Source: Acidobacteriota bacterium (GTDB lineage: Bacteria > Acidobacteriota > Terriglobia > Terriglobales > Acidobacteriaceae). Taken from it: 5,166 nucleotides of DNA. A model generated the notes under the pieces. It was not told the origin of the DNA and did no database searches. It was given only the letters and a program-made list of their open reading frames with translations. The stretch covers positions 1 to 5,166 of the forward strand of contig JAEKKE010000155.1 of NCBI GenBank assembly GCA_019510535.1. The letters run 5' to 3'. Below are positions 1-5,166 of the stretch, one piece after another (the stretch's first letter is position 1; each line of letters opens with the position of its first letter). A program made the position numbers and the translations under genes.

Positions 1-1052
1 TCGGTGGCGCTGGCCTCTACGCGCCGGGCATAGTTGCCGGCGGCGATGTCCTCCATTGCGTCGGCCAGAGTTTCTACCGGCCGGGTAACCTGCCGCGAGA
101 GGTGCAGACCAAGCCAGACCGAGGCGAAGAGGGCCAGGCCGGTGATCATGAGCAGCAACAGCATGTACTGATTGCGGATGGAGCGTCGCGTGCGGAAGAG
201 GGTCCAGTAGGTATCGGCAGCGGTGCGGATGCGGCTGACCGTGTCGGACATGCCTGACGGCAGCGGAAGGCCGACGACAACGATGTCTCCATTGGGTTTG
301 ACCCATGCCGTACCCAGAGCGAAGTCCTGGTCGGCTACGGAGTAGAGCGCGTCGTCAGAACGAAGCGCCGTCTGGAGTAGATCCGTAAGCGATGCGGAAG
401 TCTCCGCTGCAGCGCTGCCTTCTGGAAGAAGCTGTTTGATGACGACGTGCCCATTCTGCTCCTGCGGCAGATGGATGGCGGCGACCAGGGTGTTGTTGCG
501 ATAGACGGCGGCGAAACCGCCCTGCAGGGTGATCTCGTGTTCCTGCAGCTTTTTGAGCAGGTCCTTGTTGTTGCCGGGGAGGGAGGTGGCTATGGCCTGG
601 GCCTCGGCACGTGCGTTAGCAGCGGCATAGCGGGACAGTTCCACGGCGAGGGAGTTGGAGTCATCGCGGAGCTGCGTCACCGGCTGTGAGAACCAGCGCT
701 CGACCGCACGATTCATCAACAGGTAGCTGAAGGCGAACATGAAGGCGATGGGCAGCAGCGACAGAATGACGGCGCCCCAGACCATGCGTGCCCGAAGCCG
801 GGAACCGAGAAGACGCGAACGGTGCTCCGCATAAAGCTTCAGCAGATTGCGCGTCAGCAGGATCAGGACCACTACGAAGAGCAGGAAGGCGATGGTCGAC
901 AGTGCCGTAAAGAGAAAGATCTGCGGCGTGGAAGATGGGTCCAGGAAGTCGAGTTTGAAGGCGTTAAGGGCCGCCAGGGTGAGAAACAAGACCAGCAGGC
1001 ACACCCCGAGAACGATGGTGAGGGCCTTACGCGTTGGCGTGGCAGGGCTCAT
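1..1052 (-). CDS. NtrY-like membrane sensor histidine kinase, N-terminal part (runs off the left edge)
   Basis: Reading the minus strand from the ATG at 1052-1050 gives an uninterrupted 350-codon frame that is still open at base 1. Hydrophobic segments lie at about residues 11-31, 45-67, 90-113 and 297-318. Between the third and fourth is a region of roughly 180 residues, probably extracytoplasmic. Right after the last segment comes a HAMP-like stretch (SRQVTRPVETLADAMEDIAA, then GNYARR; residues 319-344) with the usual proline, glutamate and glycine pattern. Three N-terminal membrane segments, a sensor region, a fourth segment and HAMP is the layout of the NtrY family, whose members then carry PAS, HisKA and HATPase domains and phosphorylate an NtrX-type response regulator. 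None of those catalytic parts is inside the window, so the kinase role is inferred. The start is the first in-frame start after an upstream stop; only a weak GGA precedes it. The promoter must overlap the divergent gene that begins at 1086. Confidence 0.85.
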   Translation of the reverse strand, partial: MSPATPTRKALTIVLGVCLLVLFLTLAALNAFKLDFLDPSSTPQIFLFTALSTIAFLLFVVVLILLTRNLLKLYAEHRSRLLGSRLRARMVWGAVILSLLPIAFMFAFSYLLMNRAVERWFSQPVTQLRDDSNSLAVELSRYAAANARAEAQAIATSLPGNNKDLLKKLQEHEITLQGGFAAVYRNNTLVAAIHLPQEQNGHVVIKQLLPEGSAAAETSASLTDLLQTALRSDDALYSVADQDFALGTAWVKPNGDIVVVGLPLPSGMSDTVSRIRTAADTYWTLFRTRRSIRNQYMLLLLMITGLALFASVWLGLHLSRQVTRPVETLADAMEDIAAGNYARRVEASAT

Positions 1053-1072
1053 GCGGTCCGTGAAGATTATGG

Positions 1073-1086
1073 TACAGAATGCTGTA
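1073..1086. promoter_or_regulatory. short palindrome at the start of the HTH-Mop gene, possible operator
   Basis: TACAG at 1073-1077 and CTGTA at 1082-1086 are a perfect 5-bp inverted repeat around a 4-base AATG spacer. The element sits in the 33-bp gap between the two divergent start codons, and its last base is the A of the ATG at 1086. A dimeric regulator bound here could block both transcription units, and autoregulation is common for genes of this type. A 5-bp palindrome can also arise by chance. I cannot place convincing -35 and -10 boxes for either gene. Confidence 0.25.
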
Positions 1087-1499
1087 TGGCGACGGTGGCA
1101 ATGTTCAGTGCGCGGGAAGCGGCTCGGATGCTCGGCATCAGTTATCCGACGATCAAACAGTGGATTCTGAGCGGCAAGTTGAAGACGGTGACGACACCCG
1201 GAGGGCATCACCGTATTCCGGAGGCGGCGCTGAAACCATACCTTGCCGAGGACCGGAAACGGCCGCAGGAGGAGTCGCGCGAGCGGTACCGGCGGGTTTC
1301 GGGACGGAACCAGATCGTCGGGAAGGTCGTCAGTGTCCGGATCGAGGGTCTGCTGGCGCAGGTGGTTCTGGCGATCGGCGAGCAGCGGATCAACAGCATT
1401 ATTACCGCAGATGCGGCACGCGAGCTCGGCCTGAAGAAGGGACAGACGGCGGCAGCCCTGGTGAAGTCGACCGATGTGATGATCGAACGGTTGGATTAG
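1086..1499 (+). CDS. MerR/excisionase-type helix-turn-helix protein with C-terminal Mop/TOBE domain (putative molybdate-responsive regulator)
   Basis: The product is 137 residues. Residues 7-53 form a winged helix-turn-helix of the MerR/excisionase (HTH_17) kind: FSAREAARMLGIS, a recognition helix around YPTIKQWILSGK, and a wing with TPGGHHRIP, a typical MerR-like wing signature. A charged linker (about 54-72, EDRKRPQEESRERYRR) leads to a Mop/TOBE domain at 73-137. That domain has the family's GRNQIVGKVVSV opening, the INSIITADAARELGLKKGQ core and the ALVKSTDVMI ending. Mop domains of ModE and molbindins bind molybdate or tungstate at oligomer interfaces, so a molybdate-sensing DNA-binding regulator is a fair inference; ligand and targets are not shown by the sequence. 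The protein differs from ModE in its DNA-binding domain and in having a single Mop domain. The frame is open further upstream to 822, but that part overlaps the divergent kinase gene and is not used. ATG 1101 (residue 6) is an alternative start. No strong ribosome binding site is seen before either. No modABC genes lie in the window. Confidence 0.85.
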   Translation: MATVAMFSAREAARMLGISYPTIKQWILSGKLKTVTTPGGHHRIPEAALKPYLAEDRKRPQEESRERYRRVSGRNQIVGKVVSVRIEGLLAQVVLAIGEQRINSIITADAARELGLKKGQTAAALVKSTDVMIERLD

Positions 1500-1525
1500 G
1501 GCGTTTGTAGAAAGTTTGGGGGTAG

Positions 1526-1568
1526 AGAAGCAGATTTCTCCGCTCCCTGCGGTCGCTGCGAAATGACA
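1526..1568. repeat. intergenic repeat-like element (REP-like), candidate
   Basis: The stretch from AGAAGCAGATTTCTCCGC through GCTGCGAAATGACA resembles short dispersed intergenic repeats that I recall from acidobacterial and other genomes, with a pattern like 'CAGATTTCTCC...GCTGCG..AAATGACA'. It contains a small hairpin, CCGC (1540-1543) / GCGG (1549-1552) with a 5-base loop. Its terminal AATGACA (1562-1568) is matched in inverted orientation by TGTCATT at 1607-1613, which could mark a second, facing partial unit. Only one good copy is present in this window, so its repetitive nature rests on recalled similarity and is not demonstrated here. It fills most of the 63-bp gap between the HTH-Mop gene and the receptor and overlaps the receptor's start codon. 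Confidence 0.4.
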
Positions 1569-4500
1569 AAAAATGGGTTGCGACCCTTGAAGGTTGCTAT
1601 TCAGCCTGTCATTCCAGCAGACGGGCAGGTTCTTGGTGAACTGAAAGGACGTCTTGTGGATGCAAGCGGGGCCGCAGTGGCGGGGGCAAGGGTCACGCTC
1701 ACGCAGACCGCGACCGCGATTGCACGGGAGACCACGGCGGGATCATCGGGCGAGTTCTCGTTTACGCAACTCACCTCCGGGAGCTACAGCCTTGCTGTGG
1801 CGCAGACAGGATTCGCCCGCCTGGAGCGTAGCGGTGTCACGGTCACTACCGGACAGACCGTGACTTTGGAACTGCAACTGAAGGCTGGTGGCGCAGGGGA
1901 GTCGGTCACGGTGAATGAGGATGCTCCGCTACTGCAGGCATCGACCAGCGATATCGCGACAACGATTCCCAGTCACGCCATTGTGGCGCTTCCGCTGAAC
2001 TCACGGAACTTTATCCAGTTAACCCAGATGGCTCCCGGGGTGGAGCTACCGCCGGGCACGGTGCTGCCGCGTATCAACGGCGGTCGCCCGCGTACGAATG
2101 AGTATCTGTACGACGGCGTCTCCGCCCTCCAGCCGGAGCCCGGACAGGTCGCCTTCTTTCCCATCCTCGACAGCATCGCCGAATTTACGGTTGCGGCGAA
2201 CACCGTTCCTGCTGAATTCGGCCGTTTTAACGGCGGTGTGGTGAACGTTGCTACACGCAGCGGTGCCAATGCCTTTCATGGCAGCATCTTCGAGTTCTTT
2301 CGTCATGAGGCGCTGAATGGGCGCAACTATTTCGCCTCCTCTACGGCCCGCAAGCCGCAGTATCGCCGCAATCTGTTTGGCGCAACCCTGAGCGGACCGA
2401 TCAAGCGCGACCGTCTCTTCTTCTTCACGGACTACCAGGGGATCAAGCAGCGCATCGGCGTCACCCGCATCTCCACCGTGCCGACGGCGGCGATGCGGCA
2501 GGGCATCTTTACTGGTGTGGCGAAGATCTACGATCCATCGTCGACGAACATCGTGAACGGCCAGGTGCAGCGCAAGGAGTTTACGAACGACGTGATCTCC
2601 TCAGCTTTCGATCCGGTGGCGCAGCGGCTGGTCAGCCGTATTCCCACGCCGACCAGCAGCGGCTCAGCGAATAACTACACTCGTACGGCTCCGGATGACG
2701 ACCATCAGAACCAGTTCGACATTCGCCTGGATGGAGCTTTTAGCTCAAAGGACAGCGGCTTTGCGCGTTACACCTACTACCACGAGGTTGAGCGGCCAGT
2801 GACGCCGTTTGCGGATGGCTCGGGCTCGATTTCAGGTTCGGTGCTTGGAACCGGCAATGTCTCCGGCCTCACGGATGTTCTGGGACAGCAGGTGGTACTG
2901 AATGAGACTCATCTCTTCTCACCGCGTGTGCTGAATAATTTCCGGCTGGGATATACGCGCCGCGGCAACTCGCAGATCGGCGTATCGCTCGCCAACTCGC
3001 CATCGGGCGATCTGGGGATTCCCGGCATTCCGGTCAACGCGGCGTTCAACAATACGCTGCCCCTCTTCACCTTCACCGGACTCCAACAACTCGGCGCCAA
3101 CGCCAGCGCCTCGGCGCGGTATCAGACCTCCGTTAGCGAACTGATCGACATGTTGGTGTGGACCCACGGCGGCCACTCTCTTAAAGCCGGTGGCGATCTG
3201 CGCCGGTATGAGTTGAACGCTATCTCCCCTCCGAACCCGACGGGTTCCTTCGCCTTTACAACGACCGGCACGAATACCACCGGGACCAGCGGCGCCAGCG
3301 GAGGCAATGCCTTCGCCAGCTTCCTGCTGGGGCAGGTGGATACCTTCTCCATCGATCTGCAGACGAAGACGATTCGCCCACGCGATTACGTCCACGAGTT
3401 CTTCCTGCAGGACGACTGGCGTGTCACGCCTCGTCTGACGCTGAACCTGGGCGCGCGCTGGACATTGCACATGCCATCGACCGATACGCATAACCCGGGA
3501 GCCGTCTTCAATCTGGCGACGCAGCAGCTCGACTATCTGGGCGTGAATGGCAACCCCCGCACTGCACGCCAGTTGCACTGGGCCAATGTCGCACCGCGTG
3601 TCGGTCTGGCCTACGCGGTCGATTCAAAGACCGTCCTGCGCAGCGGCTTCGGCATCGTCTTTATCGACCAAAGCGGTATTACGACGCCGTTTACGACGCC
3701 GCAGTATCCCTTCATCCAGAACGTGCAACAGCGCACGCAGGATGGCTACGTGGCTCCATTCAAGTTGAGCAGCGGGCCGACGGTCTCGTCGATTCCGCTG
3801 ACGCCGGATGCCGGTCTGGGACAAAGCGTCTACACCGCAAACCGTAAAGCAGGATCGGGATACGTTGAACAGTGGAATCTCGCAGTCCAGCGTGCCATTA
3901 CCAAGAACATGTCGTTGGAGCTGGCCTACGTTGGATCGCACATCGTGCACGTCGGCATTCCGGACTCAAACCTGAATCAGCTCACGGCTGCTCAACTTGC
4001 CCAGGGTTCGGCGCTGACCGCCCGTGTCACCAATCCCTATTACGGACAGTTGCCCGCCGGCTCAACGCTCAACACACCCACCATTGCCGCCGCACAGTTG
4101 CTGAAGCCGTATCCCCGCTTCCAGAATGTGGCGACGTATCGAAACAACTCCGGCACCAGCAACTACAACGCGTTGCAGGCAAGACTGGAGCAGCGGCTCT
4201 CGAGTGGCTTGTATCTGCTGGTGAGCTATGCGCACTCCAAGCTGATCGACGATGCGTCGTCAGTGTTTTCCTCGACGGTGTTGTCTTCGCCCAACAGCTC
4301 GTCACTGATCGCCGCAGATACCTTCCGTCCTTATCTGGAGCGTGATTCATCGAGCGGCGATATGCCGAATGTGCTGACAGCCAGCGTGGTCTATGACCTG
4401 CCGAAGTTCCGCGGACACCGAGCAGCTACGGCTCTGCTGGGCGGATGGACGGTGAACATTATTGGCACGATGCAGAGCGGCATGCCCGTCACAGTCACGC

Positions 4501-4886
4501 AGGCGACGAATAACAATTCGTTTGCAGGCATCGTGCTGCAGCGGCCGAATATGGTGGCGTCGCCTTCGCTGCCCCCGGACCAGCGCACACCACAACGCTT
4601 CTTCAATACCGACGCGTTCCAGACGGCGCCGCAGTTCACGTTCGGCAACGCCTCGCGGAACCCGGCGCGCGGACCGGCCTATCGCGATGCCGATCTGGCG
4701 ATGGTGAAACACACTGCTGTCGGAGAGAAAACGGATGTTGAGTTTCGCGCGGAGCTGTTCAATGTGACGAACACCCCTGCGTTCTCGCAGCCGAGCGGAT
4801 CGTTTGGGACGTCGGCCTTCGGCAGCATTACCAGTACGACGACTGACCCGCGGGTTGCTCAGTTTACGGTAAGAATTCGGCGATAG
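1563..4886 (+). CDS. Oar-like TonB-dependent outer-membrane receptor with N-terminal carboxypeptidase-regulatory-like domain
   Basis: The 1107-residue product is of normal length for the large Oar-like receptors of Acidobacteria. Residues about 26-108 form a carboxypeptidase-regulatory-like beta-sandwich (GELKGRLVDASGAAVAGARV, GEFSFTQLTSGSYSLAV). A TonB plug follows at about 115-235, with LPLNSRNFIQL, then INGGRPRTNEYLYDGV (171-186) and the plug end EFGRFNGGVVNVATRSG. The rest is a beta-barrel, with strand-like stretches such as FFLQDDWRVTPRLTLNLGARW near 615, EQWNLAVQRAITKNMSLEL near 770 and FRAELFNVTNTPAF near 1060. Such proteins import large substrates across the outer membrane using TonB energy; the substrate cannot be read from the sequence. 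I see no cysteine. Three oddities: the N-terminus has no hydrophobic signal peptide, there is no Shine-Dalgarno before the ATG, and the C-terminus is FTVRIRR, not the usual terminal aromatic residue. No other in-frame start exists between the TAG at 1497-1499 and 1563. The gene may have lost its true 5' end. Confidence 0.9.
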   Translation: MTKNGLRPLKVAIQPVIPADGQVLGELKGRLVDASGAAVAGARVTLTQTATAIARETTAGSSGEFSFTQLTSGSYSLAVAQTGFARLERSGVTVTTGQTVTLELQLKAGGAGESVTVNEDAPLLQASTSDIATTIPSHAIVALPLNSRNFIQLTQMAPGVELPPGTVLPRINGGRPRTNEYLYDGVSALQPEPGQVAFFPILDSIAEFTVAANTVPAEFGRFNGGVVNVATRSGANAFHGSIFEFFRHEALNGRNYFASSTARKPQYRRNLFGATLSGPIKRDRLFFFTDYQGIKQRIGVTRISTVPTAAMRQGIFTGVAKIYDPSSTNIVNGQVQRKEFTNDVISSAFDPVAQRLVSRIPTPTSSGSANNYTRTAPDDDHQNQFDIRLDGAFSSKDSGFARYTYYHEVERPVTPFADGSGSISGSVLGTGNVSGLTDVLGQQVVLNETHLFSPRVLNNFRLGYTRRGNSQIGVSLANSPSGDLGIPGIPVNAAFNNTLPLFTFTGLQQLGANASASARYQTSVSELIDMLVWTHGGHSLKAGGDLRRYELNAISPPNPTGSFAFTTTGTNTTGTSGASGGNAFASFLLGQVDTFSIDLQTKTIRPRDYVHEFFLQDDWRVTPRLTLNLGARWTLHMPSTDTHNPGAVFNLATQQLDYLGVNGNPRTARQLHWANVAPRVGLAYAVDSKTVLRSGFGIVFIDQSGITTPFTTPQYPFIQNVQQRTQDGYVAPFKLSSGPTVSSIPLTPDAGLGQSVYTANRKAGSGYVEQWNLAVQRAITKNMSLELAYVGSHIVHVGIPDSNLNQLTAAQLAQGSALTARVTNPYYGQLPAGSTLNTPTIAAAQLLKPYPRFQNVATYRNNSGTSNYNALQARLEQRLSSGLYLLVSYAHSKLIDDASSVFSSTVLSSPNSSSLIAADTFRPYLERDSSSGDMPNVLTASVVYDLPKFRGHRAATALLGGWTVNIIGTMQSGMPVTVTQATNNNSFAGIVLQRPNMVASPSLPPDQRTPQRFFNTDAFQTAPQFTFGNASRNPARGPAYRDADLAMVKHTAVGEKTDVEFRAELFNVTNTPAFSQPSGSFGTSAFGSITSTTTDPRVAQFTVRIRR

Positions 4887-4911
4887 GCCTCAAGAGCTGG
4901 AAACCCCTCTC

Positions 4912-4945
4912 TGTCGGGTGCTGATTCCGACATAAGTGCTTTTTT
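4912..4945 (+). terminator. candidate rho-independent terminator of the receptor gene
   Basis: TGTCGG (4912-4917) pairs with CCGACA (4927-4932) around a 9-base loop, and a run of six T follows at 4940-4945. The element begins 26 bases after the receptor stop codon. Seven bases (TAAGTGC) separate the stem from the T-run, which is longer than ideal, so termination efficiency is uncertain. Confidence 0.45.
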
Positions 4946-5020
4946 ATCAATGAATTATGCGATGCCGGTGTGGAGCATCGAAGTGGAGGTGATTGCCAGT
5001 TGATAGAGAAGCGAAACAGA

Positions 5021-5050
5021 ACGGCGCCGGGCAAAAGCGCGCGGCGCCGT
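5021..5050 (-). terminator. candidate rho-independent terminator of the alanine dehydrogenase gene
   Basis: ACGGCGCCG (5021-5029) and CGGCGCCGT (5042-5050) form a perfect 9-bp GC-rich stem with a 12-base loop. On the minus strand it lies 16 bases after the stop codon of the gene ending at 5067 and is followed by TCTGTTTCGCTTCTC, a moderately T-rich tail. The tail is not a clean T-run, but the strong stem and its position fit a terminator. On the plus strand the hairpin could also stop leftover transcription from the receptor gene. The rest of the 180-bp convergent gap (4887-5066) shows nothing else I can support. Confidence 0.55.
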
Positions 5051-5066
5051 ATGTTCTTAACCGGAC

Positions 5067-5166
5067 CTACTGAATCAGCGAGGAGATCGGGGTGTAATCG
5101 CGGCTTTGATCCTTTGCGACCGCGCCGTAGGTGCAGTGTCCCCGGTAGGTGTTGACGCCCTCGGCG
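5067..5166 (-). CDS. ald: alanine dehydrogenase, C-terminal end (runs off the right edge)
   Basis: On the minus strand, 32 codons enter from the right edge and end at TAG (5069-5067). The peptide includes GVNTYRGHCTYGAVA and ends YTPISSLIQ. This matches the way bacterial alanine dehydrogenases finish: a G-x-N-x-Y-x-G-H/x-x-T-Y-x-A-V-A segment followed by a short tail with a tyrosine and a hydrophobic end. The enzyme reversibly converts L-alanine, NAD+ and water to pyruvate, ammonia and NADH in the cytosol. The NAD-binding and catalytic regions are outside the window, so the call rests on this tail alone. The related alpha subunit of NAD(P) transhydrogenase is less likely. The gene converges on the receptor gene and has its own hairpin just downstream. 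Confidence 0.65.
   Translation of the reverse strand, partial: AEGVNTYRGHCTYGAVAKDQSRDYTPISSLIQ

Noticed and set aside
447..689. 80-codon open frame on the plus strand
   Set aside because: It is antisense to the extracytoplasmic region of the kinase and has no domain or ribosome binding site that would support it.
822..1085. N-terminal extension of the HTH-Mop frame
   Set aside because: The 88 extra residues are highly charged and lack family similarity, and they overlap antisense the membrane-segment coding part of the divergent kinase. The HTH domain begins just after ATG 1086.
1535..1563. possible terminator after the HTH-Mop gene
   Set aside because: The hairpin CCGC/GCGG is only 4 bp and is followed by an A-run, not a T-run, on the plus strand. 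It is better explained as part of the repeat-like element.
3255..3310. Thr/Gly/Ser-rich low-complexity stretch in the receptor as a possible repeat
   Set aside because: It codes for a TTTGTNTTGTSGASGGN loop with no regular DNA period; such flexible barrel loops are ordinary in this family.
2919..3578. 219-codon open frame on the minus strand
   Set aside because: It lies wholly inside the receptor gene, antisense to clear beta-barrel coding sequence, has an arginine/glutamine/glycine-rich shadow composition and no recognisable domain.
3872..4345. 157-codon plus-strand frame and the antisense 4347-4712 frame
   Set aside because: Both sit inside the receptor gene in other frames and read as arginine- and histidine-rich shadows of its codons.
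4970..5155. 61-codon plus-strand frame in the right-hand region
   Set aside because: It runs across the 5021-5050 hairpin and antisense into the alanine dehydrogenase tail, and its arginine-rich product has no recognisable features.

Overview
The window looks like chromosomal DNA of an acidobacterium, most likely class Terriglobia (the Granulicella / Terriglobus / Edaphobacter group). This is inferred from the moderately high GC content and from a very long Oar-like TonB-dependent receptor with an N-terminal carboxypeptidase-regulatory-like domain, a type greatly expanded in that group. No rRNA or other strict taxonomic marker is present.

Layout, left to right. (1) Positions 1-1052, minus strand: the N-terminal 350 residues of a membrane sensor histidine kinase of the NtrY type. 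Four membrane segments, an extracytoplasmic region and the start of a HAMP domain are visible. The catalytic half lies beyond the left edge. (2) Positions 1086-1499, plus strand, divergent from the kinase with only 33 bp between the start codons: a 137-residue protein joining a MerR/excisionase-type helix-turn-helix to a Mop/TOBE (molybdate-binding) domain. A short palindrome overlaps its start codon. (3) Positions 1500-1613: a short junction that resembles a dispersed intergenic repeat. (4) Positions 1563-4886, plus strand: a 1107-residue TonB-dependent outer-membrane receptor. Its only available start codon falls inside the repeat-like DNA, and it has no visible signal peptide or Shine-Dalgarno sequence. 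(5) Positions 4887-5066: a convergent gap with one candidate terminator for each direction. (6) Positions 5067-5166, minus strand: the last 32 codons of a gene whose product resembles the C-terminus of alanine dehydrogenase.

How the parts relate. The only pairing that suggests shared control is the kinase and the Mop-domain regulator, because their promoters must overlap each other's 5' ends. The receptor and the alanine dehydrogenase converge and look like independent transcription units. I see no CRISPR array, tRNA, rRNA, insertion sequence or phage gene, and no clear new multi-gene system. The most notable points are the unusual 5' end of the receptor and the Mop-domain regulator divergent from an NtrY-like kinase.
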